From: Acidobacteriaceae bacterium
Lineage (GTDB): Bacteria > Acidobacteriota > Terriglobia > Terriglobales > Acidobacteriaceae
Length of the DNA stretch: 23,113 nucleotides
Direction: 5' to 3'
Assembly (NCBI GenBank): GCA_030049955.1
Contig: JASIJX010000498.1
Span: 1 to 23,113 of the forward strand
Program-made: the position numbers and the translations under genes
Shown here: positions 1-8,375 of the stretch, piece after piece
Numbering within the stretch: the first letter of the stretch is position 1
Layout: the number at the start of each line of letters is the position of its first letter
The notes under the pieces: model-generated
The model's input: the letters and a program-made list of their open reading frames with translations, nothing else
The model's database searches: none
What the model was told of the DNA's origin: nothing

Positions 1-513
1 CCCATTACCGATTCATATCCCCGCGCATCCGAGCAGACTGCCCTCGCCTTGGCGGAGCGCGGAGTGCGCACGTCCGTCGTTCGCCTTCCCCAGGTGCACA
101 ATACGGTCAAGCAGGGCCTCGTCAGTTACACAATCGCAATAGCTCGCCAAAAAGGTGTAGCAGCATATGTGGGCGAAGGTCTGAATCGCTGGGCCGCGGT
201 GCACCTTCAGGATGCCGCACGCCTTTACCGCCTGGTGCTGGAAAAAGGAGAGCCTGGCGCAAGGTACAACGCAGTCGCTGAAGATGGTGTGTCCGCACGG
301 GAGATTGCCGAGACCATTGGTCGAGGCTTGAAGGTGCCCGTTGTCTCCCTCACTCCGGAGCAGGCGTCAGCCCATTTTGGCCCGCTTGCGGTCTTTGCTG
401 GTTGGGATCTCGTCGGCTCCAGCGAACTCACTAAGAAAAGGTTGGGATGGCAGCCGACCGGCCCAGGGCTGATTGCCGATCTCGAAAAAATGCGCTATCC
501 CCAGGCCGCCTGA
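1..513 (+). CDS. NAD-dependent epimerase/dehydratase-like SDR protein, 5'-truncated by window edge
   Basis: The reading frame is open from base 1 (reading P-I-T-D-S-Y-P-R-A-S-E-Q-T-A-L) to a TGA at 511-513, so only the C-terminal part (about 170 residues) of an extended or atypical SDR protein is present. The visible part has features typical of NAD-dependent epimerases of the 3-beta-hydroxysteroid dehydrogenase type: a WAAVHLQDAARLY segment, then YNAVAEDGVSAREIAETIGRGL, and a C-terminal substrate-domain tail with KKRLGWQPTGPGLIADL. The N-terminal Rossmann glycine motif and catalytic YxxxK lie outside the window. The next gene starts 103 nt downstream in the same direction. The family assignment is fairly safe; the substrate cannot be told. 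Confidence 0.8.
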   Translation, partial: PITDSYPRASEQTALALAERGVRTSVVRLPQVHNTVKQGLVSYTIAIARQKGVAAYVGEGLNRWAAVHLQDAARLYRLVLEKGEPGARYNAVAEDGVSAREIAETIGRGLKVPVVSLTPEQASAHFGPLAVFAGWDLVGSSELTKKRLGWQPTGPGLIADLEKMRYPQAA

Positions 514-616
514 ATATTGGAAGAAGAAGATCATCCCTGAGGCAGCACCGTTCGTGCAATTGGGCGAATCCAACCAAGGAAATTTCTCTACGAACAGCAG
601 CAAAGGAGCCAAAAGT

Positions 617-1372
617 ATGGCGAACAAAATCGCGATCATCACCGGCGGAAGCCGCGGTCTCGGCCGCAACACCGCCATCAATCTTGCGCGCCGCAACGTC
701 GACATTCTCTTCACTTACCGCGCGAATCAGCAAGAAGCAGAGAGTCTCATTCGCGAAGTGGAATCGATGGGGAATAAAGCCGCAGGTTTTCGCCTCGACA
801 CTGGAGACATCCACGTCTTCGATGCATTCGTAAACGAGGTGCGCAAGACGCTCAAGGAGTGGGGCCGCGACCGGTTCGATTATCTTGTGAACAACGCCGG
901 CAACGCACTCCATGCCGGCTTTGCCGAAACCACTGAAGCCCAATTCGACGAGGTCTTCCAGGTCCACGTCAAAGGCGTCTACTTCCTCACGCAAAAGCTG
1001 CTTCCACTTATTAACGATGGCGGACGCATCGTAAACATCTCTTCGGGGCTTGCCCGCTTCGCCATACCCGGCAGTTCCGCGTACGGTGCTGCCAAAGGAG
1101 CAGTCGAGGTTCTCACGCGTTATTTGGCTAAAGAGCTCGGCCCACGCAGGATCACCGCGAACGTGGTAGCACCGGGCGCCATCCAGACCGACTTCAGCGG
1201 CGGCATGGTGCGCGACAATCCCCAGGTCAACAAGACGGTAGCCGACATGACGGCATTGGGCCGCGCCGGCGTACCCGACGATATTGGCCCCATGATCGCA
1301 GCGCTTCTCTCGGACGACAATCGCTGGGTCAATGGGCAGAGAATCGAAGTTTCCGGCGGTATGGCGCTTTAA
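617..1372 (+). CDS. SDR family oxidoreductase (FabG-like)
   Basis: Predicted 251-aa classical short-chain dehydrogenase/reductase, which would oxidise or reduce a hydroxyl/keto group using NAD(P). Visible motifs are the cofactor loop TGGSRGLG (9-16), NNAG (92-95), ISSG with the likely catalytic Ser143, and Y156-G-A-A-K160. The VVAPGAIQTDF segment and the C-terminal NGQRIEVSGGMAL ending are typical of FabG-like members. The start at 617 is chosen because an AAAGGAG ribosome-binding site lies at 602-608, 8 nt before the ATG, and the glycine motif then falls at the normal distance from the N-terminus. An in-frame extension to 473 would overlap the preceding gene and has no homologous look. The next SDR gene follows after 21 nt, so the two are probably co-transcribed. 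Substrate unknown. Confidence 0.92.
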   Translation: MANKIAIITGGSRGLGRNTAINLARRNVDILFTYRANQQEAESLIREVESMGNKAAGFRLDTGDIHVFDAFVNEVRKTLKEWGRDRFDYLVNNAGNALHAGFAETTEAQFDEVFQVHVKGVYFLTQKLLPLINDGGRIVNISSGLARFAIPGSSAYGAAKGAVEVLTRYLAKELGPRRITANVVAPGAIQTDFSGGMVRDNPQVNKTVADMTALGRAGVPDDIGPMIAALLSDDNRWVNGQRIEVSGGMAL

Positions 1373-1376
1373 CACC

Positions 1377-1384
1377 AGGAGGAG
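1377..1384 (+). promoter_or_regulatory. Ribosome-binding site deciding the start of the second SDR gene
   Basis: AGGAGGAG lies directly against an ATG at 1385 (too close to serve it) and 9 nt before the ATG at 1394, which supports the shorter protein. Confidence 0.6.
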
Positions 1385-1393
1385 ATGAAATCT

Positions 1394-2128
1394 ATGGCAA
1401 CAGCAAAGAAGATTGCATTAGTTACCGGCGGCAACAAAGGCATCGGCCTTGAGCTCTGCCGCAATCTCGCCAACGCCGGATGCACGGTGCTACTGAGCGC
1501 GCGAAGCAAGGATCGAGGTCTGGAAGCTATCCGGCAACTCGAGCAGGCTGGACTATCCGACATTCAATTCGTCGAGATCGACGTTACCAGTCAGGATTCC
1601 GTAGCGGCTGCAGCAAAGGAAATTGAGAGCCGCTACGGCCGCCTCGATATTCTCATGAACAACGCGGGCGTCGTCCAGCGCGGCGACGGACCGCCCAGTG
1701 CCGCCGATCTGAGCGCGGTACAAAAGACTTTCGATACTAACTTCTTCGGCGCGCTTCGTGTCGCCCAGGCCATGATGCCGCTGCTGCGCAAATCCCCGTC
1801 AGCGCGCATCGTGAACGTCTCCAGCGGGCTGGGGTCGCTCACCTTGAATAGCGATCCTTCGTGGCCGAGCTACAACACCAAGTACATCGGCTATAGCGCA
1901 TCGAAGGCCGCTATGAACATGCTCACAGTTCATCTCGCATACGAACTGCGCGAATCGAATATCAAAGTAAACTCGGCAGACCCCGGATTCACAAAGACTG
2001 ACCTAAACAACAACACGGGAATCCAGATGGTCGAAGTTGGAGCCATCGCTGCAACCCGTCTCGCGTTGCTCGATGACGATGGTCCCACAGGAAAGTCCTT
2101 TTCAAAGGACGGCCCCGATCCCTGGTAG
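1394..2128 (+). CDS. SDR family oxidoreductase (carbonyl-reductase-like)
   Basis: Predicted 244-aa short-chain dehydrogenase/reductase. Motifs are TGGNKGIG (11-18), NNAG (89-92), NVSSG with Ser143/144, and Y167-S-A-S-K171, followed by NSADPGFTKTDLN, where the usual proline-glycine turn is kept. The insertion between the catalytic Ser and Tyr (about 20 residues, GLGSLTLNSDPSWPSYNTKY) resembles carbonyl-reductase-like SDRs, whose Ser-Tyr gap is longer than in FabG; this is a family-level inference. Two ATGs are possible, at 1385 and 1394. The second is preferred because AGGAGGAG at 1377-1384 touches the first but stands at a normal distance from the second. It forms a run with the preceding SDR genes, and a candidate terminator follows. 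Substrate unknown. Confidence 0.9.
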   Translation: MATAKKIALVTGGNKGIGLELCRNLANAGCTVLLSARSKDRGLEAIRQLEQAGLSDIQFVEIDVTSQDSVAAAAKEIESRYGRLDILMNNAGVVQRGDGPPSAADLSAVQKTFDTNFFGALRVAQAMMPLLRKSPSARIVNVSSGLGSLTLNSDPSWPSYNTKYIGYSASKAAMNMLTVHLAYELRESNIKVNSADPGFTKTDLNNNTGIQMVEVGAIAATRLALLDDDGPTGKSFSKDGPDPW

Positions 2129-2674
2129 ACGAAAGCCAGTCCAAGCTGCCGCCGGCATGTATTGCCGTTCGGCGAACGATGCGCGCGGCTCCTCAGCGCG
2201 CACCGGCGTTTTTATCGATCTCGCCGCAGTGTCTCGTCCCACCCTCCGTGCAAGTCTTCCGTTGCCAGTGGCTTGCAATCCCTCCTTGCCGTAGCCAACC
2301 TTGCAGGAAATTTGCCCTCTTTAGCGCACAATAACTGCACCGTCGCGTCGCCCACCGGAGATCGAGCCCATGAAGAAAACGAACCATCACCGCCACGGCC
2401 GCGACTCGGCGTATCGAAACCAAAGAGATGTTTTTTTGAAAATTCGCGAAACTCTAATGCTTTTTCGCCTCAATGTCGCGCACTTTCAATCACTTGTCGA
2501 AAGTTAATTTCACAGATGACGGGTAGGGGTACCCGGCAAATTGTCCCAATTCTCCAGAATGACGAACATCGGAACGACGGATATCTTTAATTGCGCGGAG
2601 AATTCTTTAAGCAGCGAAGAGAGGCTCCGTTGCGAGCGGCTCCATGCCGCATGTGTCTCGCGAAACAGCCTGCG
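2129..2674. other. Intergenic region with no convincing gene
   Basis: This 546-nt stretch separates the plus-strand SDR genes from the minus-strand 82-aa gene. Besides the candidate terminator at its left end it holds an A/T-richer zone (about 2428-2520) and a GGGTACCC palindrome (2527-2534). Open frames here show no family resemblance, skewed composition and no good start context. I see no RNA gene. Confidence 0.5.
2180..2213 (+). terminator. Candidate intrinsic terminator after the SDR genes
   Basis: A perfect 7-bp stem (TGCGCGC at 2180-2186 pairing with GCGCGCA at 2196-2202) encloses a 9-nt loop. It is followed after six bases by a run of five T (2209-2213). A smaller hairpin (CGTTC/GAACG, 2166-2178) lies just before it. 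The position 52 nt after the last SDR stop suits a terminator, but the T-run is short and not directly attached to the stem, so efficiency is uncertain. Confidence 0.4.
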
Positions 2675-2923
2675 TCAGGCCGCGTAACGTGTCTTGTTGC
2701 GATTGACGCGTCTGTTGCGGGGCAGAAGGTTGTTCTTGGCAAACAGCTGTAGCACATCGTAGAGCGCGGTCATGTATCCATGAGCCCAGTACGCGCGCTC
2801 CTGGCTGCCTTCCACCAGCTGCTTATCCTCGTACATGCATTGTGGGGCGTTGTGTAAGATCCAGTTCTGCAATTCGCTGCATCGATCTTCAATTTTAGGA
2901 AGGACGTATGTCTCAGTCTGCAT
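2675..2923 (-). CDS. Hypothetical 82-aa protein
   Basis: I do not assign this protein to a named family. It looks like a genuine coding sequence: balanced composition, a mix of acidic and basic residues, an aromatic-rich core (YWAHGYMTALYDVLQLF, about residues 44-60) and a basic tail (PRNRRVNRNKTR). There is no signal peptide or transmembrane segment, so it is probably a small cytosolic helical protein. The start is the ATG at 2921-2923, with no clear Shine-Dalgarno sequence before it. It lies 245 nt beyond the end of the T6SS operon on the same strand, so it is probably a separate unit, though read-through cannot be excluded. No function is proposed. Confidence 0.6.
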   Translation of the reverse strand: MQTETYVLPKIEDRCSELQNWILHNAPQCMYEDKQLVEGSQERAYWAHGYMTALYDVLQLFAKNNLLPRNRRVNRNKTRYAA

Positions 2924-3168
2924 TTCGAATTAGATGCCAGGCTGGTTGATAATGTCGAAATTCGGCCGGGACCGACACGGCGTGGCAGCAGGCACGCAGG
3001 ATGCTCACTCATTCAGCATGCCTTAGGACAATTTCGAAGTTTCCGCATCGTTTCGAGTCGCAATTTTCCCAGGGAATCCCCTAAACGCTATCGACTGCCC
3101 GCGACTCTGAGAACCGTTGCAACTCTGCCGAGCGCATGGGACGAATACGCGAATCCGGAGCGGCACGG

Positions 3169-4521
3169 CTACTCGTCCAGCAGGACGATGAGGCTGATCT
3201 GGGGCGCAGGTATTTCCGCTGGCACGTAGACGCCAACCTGGCGGGTCTGCACAATGTGCTCCCAGCACGGTCCGAGACGATCGATCGAAAAGTAGAGGCT
3301 TTCAACACGGGCCGCGATCTGCGCCGGAGGAGCAGCCAAATGATTGAGCTTGAGCCCCGGGAGCGAGCGCTTGATCAGTTCCGTAACGAACCGCGCAGAG
3401 CAGATCTTGGTCAGCTTGGGAACATTCGTAATCAGATCCGCCTCGCTGATTGGAGACTGAATCTCCAGAATCCAGCGGCTTGGGCCAACGCAGCGTTGGT
3501 CGGTGACTGCGCCAGTGAAAAGGAAGGATTCTACCTGATCGAGAGGGATGCGGATGGCTTTTGAGGGCAGCACGATTTCGAGATGCCGCCGGATGTGCTC
3601 ATCGAGCGCAGCGAAACAAGTGCCCAGATCCCAGTGGTTGTAGACGGGAAGATTGCGAGGATGAACTTCCAGGCCGAAGGTGCAAAGTGCGCCTGCAAGG
3701 CGCGACATTTCACGAAACAGTTCCTGGGGATGCGTCTGCTGCGAGAGCAGGGAACCGCGGAGCGCGGGAAGGTTGGAATTGATGGCGTGCAGCAGCCAGT
3801 ACTGTGCAACGTGGCGGGCTGACATGCCTGCCTGAAAGACCCCGTGACGCTGTTGCTGTTCCTGGGTGAAGACAATGCTCTTTTCATCCAGAATCTCGAC
3901 CAGGCGGTGCAGTAAAGAGAGCAGTGTGGGGCTGGCCCTGAGCGTAAGACAAGGAGGAATGAATGCACGGTCCAGCTCGAAGCGCCCGGTGCCGTCACGG
4001 AGAATACGCGCCACGGGCAGACCGCTGTAGCGGTCGGAGAGTTCGCCATCGCTGAGAAGGCGAAGGTTCTTCCGGGCGACCTGGACGGGTTTTTCGTCGA
4101 GACCGGTGTTCTGATCGGGAAGAAGCTCTTCGAATGAGCGATAGCGAGTGACCCCGTTGCCCGAGGTTAGGGAAGTATTCTGCCCATCGCGCACCAGCGT
4201 GGGAACGGCAAGGTGCATGTCCAGGTGGTCGGCAACCGGAGAGAACAAAGACGCAAAGGCGCGAGACTCAGGAACCGCGTCGGACGCGGGAAAGTCAAAC
4301 GCCAGGCCGTCCGCAAACAGTCCTCGAGCATGGACAAGCGAGAGGGTTCCGTTGCGCAGTGCATCCTCATCCAATTGGAGGCCGGCAAACCCGCTGGCAT
4401 CGCGCCACAGGCTGGCAACTACAAAGTCGAGAGCGTCTTCGAAGTACCGGTTTTGCGACTGAAAGTGATGAGGACCGAGATACATGCCCTCTGACCAGAC
4501 CGGCTTGGTGAGCATTTTCAT
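3169..4521 (-). CDS. tssK: T6SS baseplate subunit TssK (second, downstream copy)
   Basis: This 450-aa protein has the TssK hallmarks: the N-terminal PVWSEGMYLGPHHFQ segment (about 7-21), a long beta-rich shell domain with KPVQVARKNLRLL, a middle region with HPQELFREMSRLAGALCTF, and the C-terminal VYVPAEIPAPQISLIVLL. TssK is the baseplate adaptor that links the TssF/TssG wedge to the membrane complex TssL/TssM. The length matches the family (about 445 aa). Its ATG overlaps the stop of the upstream tssK copy as ATGA (4518-4521), so the pair is translationally coupled. It is the last gene of the operon in transcription direction. It is clearly homologous to, but well diverged from, its neighbour. 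Family call is secure; how the two copies divide the work is unknown. Confidence 0.95.
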   Translation of the reverse strand: MKMLTKPVWSEGMYLGPHHFQSQNRYFEDALDFVVASLWRDASGFAGLQLDEDALRNGTLSLVHARGLFADGLAFDFPASDAVPESRAFASLFSPVADHLDMHLAVPTLVRDGQNTSLTSGNGVTRYRSFEELLPDQNTGLDEKPVQVARKNLRLLSDGELSDRYSGLPVARILRDGTGRFELDRAFIPPCLTLRASPTLLSLLHRLVEILDEKSIVFTQEQQQRHGVFQAGMSARHVAQYWLLHAINSNLPALRGSLLSQQTHPQELFREMSRLAGALCTFGLEVHPRNLPVYNHWDLGTCFAALDEHIRRHLEIVLPSKAIRIPLDQVESFLFTGAVTDQRCVGPSRWILEIQSPISEADLITNVPKLTKICSARFVTELIKRSLPGLKLNHLAAPPAQIAARVESLYFSIDRLGPCWEHIVQTRQVGVYVPAEIPAPQISLIVLLDE

Positions 4522-5882
4522 AGTGCACCGCCAGTCTGCGGAAGCAAGATGACCAATTCCATCTGCGGATTGGAAATTTCCGCGGGAACGTAGACAGCGA
4601 AGTTGCGGGCGCGCGGCACAGTCTCCCAGGCAGCTCCTGATTGGCTAAGGCTGAAGTATTGGTGCTTCATCTTAACCGGGATGGCGCTGGGCGGATTGGG
4701 AATATAAGTAAGAACAATACCCGGCAATGCGTTGCTGATGAGCTGATCGATGTGGGTGGCCGAACAGGCCTTCACCAGTTGCGGCACGCGGCGGATGATG
4801 GTGTCGTCGCTTGCGTCCGCGCTGATGGCAAGATACATGCGGGTGTTGGCAAGGTACTTGTCCTGATCGATTGCCGTGGCATAAATGCTGTTGCTGGTGT
4901 TCTTAAGAGGCAGCGAAACAACATTCGTAGGCACAACTGTATCGAGCAGCAGGCGCAGCTTTTCAGCCAGATCGCTGAAGACGCCACTCAAATTGGAATG
5001 ATCGTAGAGTGGAAGATCGCGCGGGCGAATCGTCGGCGAAAACGTGCAGAGAGAAGCCCCCAGGCCGGTAAGCGCGGAGAAAAGTTCCTGCGGGTGGCAC
5101 CGCTGGCCCAGGAGCAGGTGATTAAGCACGGGGATATTCGAGTTCACCGTGTAAAGGAGCCAGAAGTTGGCGATATCTGACGTTGTGAAGTCCGCAAGGC
5201 TGAGATTTTTCTGACGGCGCGAGCCCGAAAGCTGTGTGCTCTTGGCGGAAAGAATCTCCAGTATGCTGTTGACCAGGCCGCGAAGATATTCACTGGCGCG
5301 AACTTCAAGCAGCGGCGGAACAAATCGGGGATCGAGCCGGAACCCGCCGGTGTCTGTTTTCTCGACCCTGGCGATGGGCAATGCGGAACTGCCTTCTCGC
5401 GATTCGTTCGCTACCAGAAGACGCAGGTTCTTGCGCGCGATCTGAATGGGCTTTTCGCCGGAACCGGTGTTTTCGTCGCGGACGGTCGCGATCTCCGCGA
5501 GATACCGCGAGGTTGCGGTGCGCCCAATACCCGCGACGTTAAGGCCCTTTTCTTTGTAATCGGGAACGGTCAGGTAAATCTCGAGATCGCGGATGCCTGG
5601 CTCAAAGAACTCCGGCAACGATTTTGAGGGAGGCGGTTGATCGGGCCCGGGAAATTCGAACAGCAAGCCATCGGGAAAAATGCCGGAGGCGCGTGTGACG
5701 GCGAACTGCCCTTCGGCAAGCAGTTCTTCGTCGAGAACCAGCTCATTGAAACCCCATGCGCAGGAATTGAGCATCTGCACACGGAAGTTCATGCTGTCTT
5801 CCAGGAACTTGTCCTGTACCTGCAGATGCTGGGGCGTCAGAAATGTTCCCTTACTCCACAGGACGGGCTGAAGCTGTTTCAT
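4518..5882 (-). CDS. tssK: T6SS baseplate subunit TssK (first, upstream copy)
   Basis: This 454-aa protein begins with PVLWSKGTFLTPQHLQ (about 6-21), the conserved TssK N-terminus. It shares with the adjacent copy the segments KPIQIARKNLRLL, HPQELFSALTGLGASLCTF, RPRDLPLYDH and VPAEISNPQMELVILL. It is full length, with no frameshift or missing domain. The C-terminus adds PQTGGAL beyond the paralogue. It starts 67 nt after the vgrG stop with a GGAGA element about 12 nt upstream of the ATG, and its stop codon is fused to the next start (ATGA). Expected role: baseplate trimer connecting TssFG wedges to the TssJLM complex at the inner membrane. Two intact tandem copies inside one cluster are unusual. 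Confidence 0.95.
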   Translation of the reverse strand: MKQLQPVLWSKGTFLTPQHLQVQDKFLEDSMNFRVQMLNSCAWGFNELVLDEELLAEGQFAVTRASGIFPDGLLFEFPGPDQPPPSKSLPEFFEPGIRDLEIYLTVPDYKEKGLNVAGIGRTATSRYLAEIATVRDENTGSGEKPIQIARKNLRLLVANESREGSSALPIARVEKTDTGGFRLDPRFVPPLLEVRASEYLRGLVNSILEILSAKSTQLSGSRRQKNLSLADFTTSDIANFWLLYTVNSNIPVLNHLLLGQRCHPQELFSALTGLGASLCTFSPTIRPRDLPLYDHSNLSGVFSDLAEKLRLLLDTVVPTNVVSLPLKNTSNSIYATAIDQDKYLANTRMYLAISADASDDTIIRRVPQLVKACSATHIDQLISNALPGIVLTYIPNPPSAIPVKMKHQYFSLSQSGAAWETVPRARNFAVYVPAEISNPQMELVILLPQTGGAL

Positions 5883-5949
5883 GGGCGATTACCGGTCTCC
5901 AAGATAACAAATTTAGACAGCAAATTCCGACATCAAATTCCAGGGGTGC

Positions 5950-8004
5950 TCAGTTCATTTTCGTGCCTTTGGATCCGTCGTCGGCCGTGTCCGGGTCAGT
6001 TGGAGCGGCGGGATCGGTGGGGCTGGAGCCAGGACCAGAAGCGGCCGCGCCGCCGCTATTAATCATTACCATGGTACCGACGATCGAGACTCCCTCAGGG
6101 TTGATGTCGATAAAGTTGCCTCCGACTTTGAGACAAAGTTCTGTACCTGCCTCGAGGACCATGGTCATTCCGGCTTTGAGGTGGATCGTTTGGCCGGCTT
6201 CATGAGCAAAAACCTGTCCGGACTTCTCGTATAAGTTCGTGCCTGCCTGGATAGAAATGGCCTGACTCGATTTCTGGTTGAAATTTCCGCTGACCTGGCT
6301 GTTCCAGTCGCCCGTGATTTTTTCGTTCTGGTTCCCTTGCACCTGCAGGTGCACATTACCGCTGACCTTCTCCATCTGGTCCTGCGTGACGATCAGGCTC
6401 CGGTTGTTGCCAATCCACTCGCGGCTGTCGTTCTTGATGCGGGTATCGCAATCTTTTTCTCCGCGAAGGAAAATCTGTTCGCTGCCCGTCTTGTCTTCAA
6501 AGCGCAGTTCATTGTAATTGTCATCGCCTCCGCCGGTGGTACTGCGAGTCTTGAAGGTTGTGCGCGTGCCGTTATCAGGGAGTGTGTAAGGAACGGTCTG
6601 CACGTCGTTGTAGACCCGCCCGGTAATGATGGGCCGGTCGGGATCTCCTTCGAGAAAGCTGACAATCACCTCCTGGCCAACGCGCGGAACACTGAACATG
6701 CCCCACCCCGCACCTGCCCAATCCTGGGAAACGCGCATCCAGCAGGAGGTGGCCTTCGCTCGATCCCACGGAAATTGGACGAGAACGCGCCCCCATTTAT
6801 CCACCCAGATCTCCTCGCCGTCGCCCCCGCTGGACTGATCGTCTGCGGAGTCCTGATCGCTGCTTTTGCCGACAACTTGGGCTGTCTGCGGCCCCTGGAC
6901 AAATGGCTTGGGCGTGAGGCGTGCGGGCCGGAAGGCCACCTCGGCAGGAATGCAGACAAAGGTATTGGAGTAACTATCATTCTCCGGGCTGTCGGTTTCT
7001 CCGTAAGTCGACGAAACCGACGCGACATGCTGAATCTCGGTCAGCAGATAGGATCCGTTCATGGCGTCGATCGGGTGGTCCTCAAGGTCAAATTTGAAGC
7101 CGGAAACGAAGAACCGGCAGACGCTGGATCCGTGCGCGATCTTGTGAACCGCCTCTTCTTCTTGCATGCGGATCTCGGCCAGGTTCGAACCGTCGGAAGG
7201 CTTGCCATAAGGGCCGGGAAAGTCGAAGATCTCCATGGCACTGTTTCCGCCGACCGAGTAAATGGTGGACTCCGAGGCGAGAAGGCTGAGTTGGGATGTG
7301 GTGAAGTTGTAATCGGTATGTGTGAATTTTCCGCTGCGCAGTTCCTGGCCGATGCTCCACTGGTTCACCACGTCGGAGTCATCCAGACCTCCCGTGGCCA
7401 GGTTGAAGCCGGCTTTACCCCCACCGGGACACTGCGTGAACGCACTTGCGCTGTCCGCCAGGACCATCGTGTGCTGGCCATCCTGGTGTTGAAAGAAGTA
7501 GAAGATGCCGAACTGTTCCATGAGCCGGGAGATGAAGTTGAAATCCGTCTCGCGGTATTGGACGCAGTACTCCATAGGGTTATATGTCCCCGTGAGGCTG
7601 GGTTGAAATTGGATCGACCTGTTACTCAGGATGGTTTTGATGATTTCGTCGACGGATTTGTTGTGGAAGATGCGGCAATCCGCGTAGCGTGTGAGCGTCC
7701 ACAGGGCGGGCACCACTTCAAGTTCGTACTGCGCCATGTCGTTGTCTTTTCCGGTGCAGACGAACTGGCTCACGATTCCGTTGAGATAGCCCTTCGAGTC
7801 ATCTTGCTGAGTGATGTTGATGGTTACGTTAGTCCCGATGATGGACGTGAAGTCGATGCTATCGTCTTCAGAGAGCGCCGTAAGATGGAAGCTGAAAAGG
7901 CGCGATATCGCTTCGTGACCGGTGAAGCCGGTCAGCAGAAGCTTGTCATCGCCAAGCGACGTGGTCAGTGAAATAAGACGGCCTTCTTGGGTATATAAGG
8001 GCAT
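5950..8004 (-). CDS. vgrG: T6SS spike protein VgrG (TssI)
   Basis: This 684-aa protein has the standard VgrG layout. A gp27-like region occupies about residues 1-375, including CVQYRETDFNFISRLMEQFGIFYFF at about 147-171. A gp5-type OB domain lies at about 398-465 (WVDKWGRVLVQFPWD, then PRVGQEVIVSFLEGDPDRPIITGRVYN). A beta-helix of short repeats runs to about residue 650. An acidic Ser/Asp/Gly linker (about 383-398) precedes the OB domain. The end is a Gly/Ser/Pro/Asp-rich tail of about 35 residues with no enzymatic or PAAR domain, so it is a structural spike rather than an evolved VgrG. The start at 8004 has a GAAGGA ribosome-binding site 6-7 nt upstream. It follows the small membrane-protein gene after 47 nt and precedes the tssK pair. 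Confidence 0.97.
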   Translation of the reverse strand: MPLYTQEGRLISLTTSLGDDKLLLTGFTGHEAISRLFSFHLTALSEDDSIDFTSIIGTNVTINITQQDDSKGYLNGIVSQFVCTGKDNDMAQYELEVVPALWTLTRYADCRIFHNKSVDEIIKTILSNRSIQFQPSLTGTYNPMEYCVQYRETDFNFISRLMEQFGIFYFFQHQDGQHTMVLADSASAFTQCPGGGKAGFNLATGGLDDSDVVNQWSIGQELRSGKFTHTDYNFTTSQLSLLASESTIYSVGGNSAMEIFDFPGPYGKPSDGSNLAEIRMQEEEAVHKIAHGSSVCRFFVSGFKFDLEDHPIDAMNGSYLLTEIQHVASVSSTYGETDSPENDSYSNTFVCIPAEVAFRPARLTPKPFVQGPQTAQVVGKSSDQDSADDQSSGGDGEEIWVDKWGRVLVQFPWDRAKATSCWMRVSQDWAGAGWGMFSVPRVGQEVIVSFLEGDPDRPIITGRVYNDVQTVPYTLPDNGTRTTFKTRSTTGGGDDNYNELRFEDKTGSEQIFLRGEKDCDTRIKNDSREWIGNNRSLIVTQDQMEKVSGNVHLQVQGNQNEKITGDWNSQVSGNFNQKSSQAISIQAGTNLYEKSGQVFAHEAGQTIHLKAGMTMVLEAGTELCLKVGGNFIDINPEGVSIVGTMVMINSGGAAASGPGSSPTDPAAPTDPDTADDGSKGTKMN

Positions 8005-8051
8005 ATCGTTCCTTCAAACCTTCCTCAGCGCGGGTGCAACGCCGATTTCAA

Positions 8052-8375
8052 TCAACCTCCCGCATTCTCGGCATTCCTTCTGCCGAAGCGAGTACCAGGA
8101 CGGATCCAGGGCAGAGCGATGGCGGTCCAGACTGCCGCATTGATCGGAACTTCGAACAGCACCTCAAGGAGCTGCAACTGGCTGGAGCTCAATCCCGAGG
8201 TCCAGAAAAACTTTTCGATGATCCAGGACGCGATGAGATTTCCGGGTAACAGCAGAACGACACTTGCCACCCACAACCAGGGGCCTTCCGGCCCGGTACG
8301 GTGCGGCGCCATCCACACAAAGAGTTCGCCGAGCAGTTGGCTTATCAGAAACGCGATTGCGATGTTTCGCCTCAT
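8052..8375 (-). CDS. Small membrane protein, candidate immunity protein
   Basis: I do not recognise a named family. The 107-aa sequence contains three hydrophobic segments at about residues 4-22, 32-53 and 68-91, separated by short loops, and a basic C-terminal tail (RPGTRFGRRN). It is predicted to be an integral inner-membrane protein without a cleavable signal. Its ATG overlaps the stop codon of the L,D-transpeptidase gene (ATGA, 8372-8375), an arrangement that couples translation of the two. An AGGAAC element lies about 10 nt upstream. Small membrane or periplasmic proteins encoded directly after a T6SS effector gene are often immunity proteins, so that role is inferred from position. It could equally be an unrelated accessory membrane protein. 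Confidence 0.75.
   Translation of the reverse strand: MRRNIAIAFLISQLLGELFVWMAPHRTGPEGPWLWVASVVLLLPGNLIASWIIEKFFWTSGLSSSQLQLLEVLFEVPINAAVWTAIALPWIRPGTRFGRRNAENAGG

Noticed and set aside
431..1375. Long minus-strand open frame (314 codons)
   Set aside because: Antisense shadow of the first complete SDR gene, which has all catalytic motifs and a ribosome-binding site.
2370..2507. 45-codon plus-strand ORF (starting MKKTNHHRHGRD) with a GGAG about 9 nt upstream
   Set aside because: Short, His/Arg-rich start, no family resemblance and no supporting context; could be real but cannot be supported from the sequence.
2162..2590. 142-codon open frame in the intergenic region
   Set aside because: Arg/Ser/Pro-skewed composition without protein-like pattern, no convincing start, and it spans the candidate terminator.
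2955..3037. 8-bp inverted repeat TCGAAATT / AATTTCGA between the 82-aa gene and the tssK stop
   Set aside because: Arms are 67 nt apart and short, and there is no T-run to make it a terminator; likely chance.
5883..5949. Gap between vgrG and the first tssK as a possible site for a PAAR or effector gene
   Set aside because: Only 67 nt with no open frame; simply an operon spacer.
6337..7971. 544-codon plus-strand open frame
   Set aside because: Antisense to vgrG; its length comes from the codon bias of the opposite strand. No domain is visible in it.
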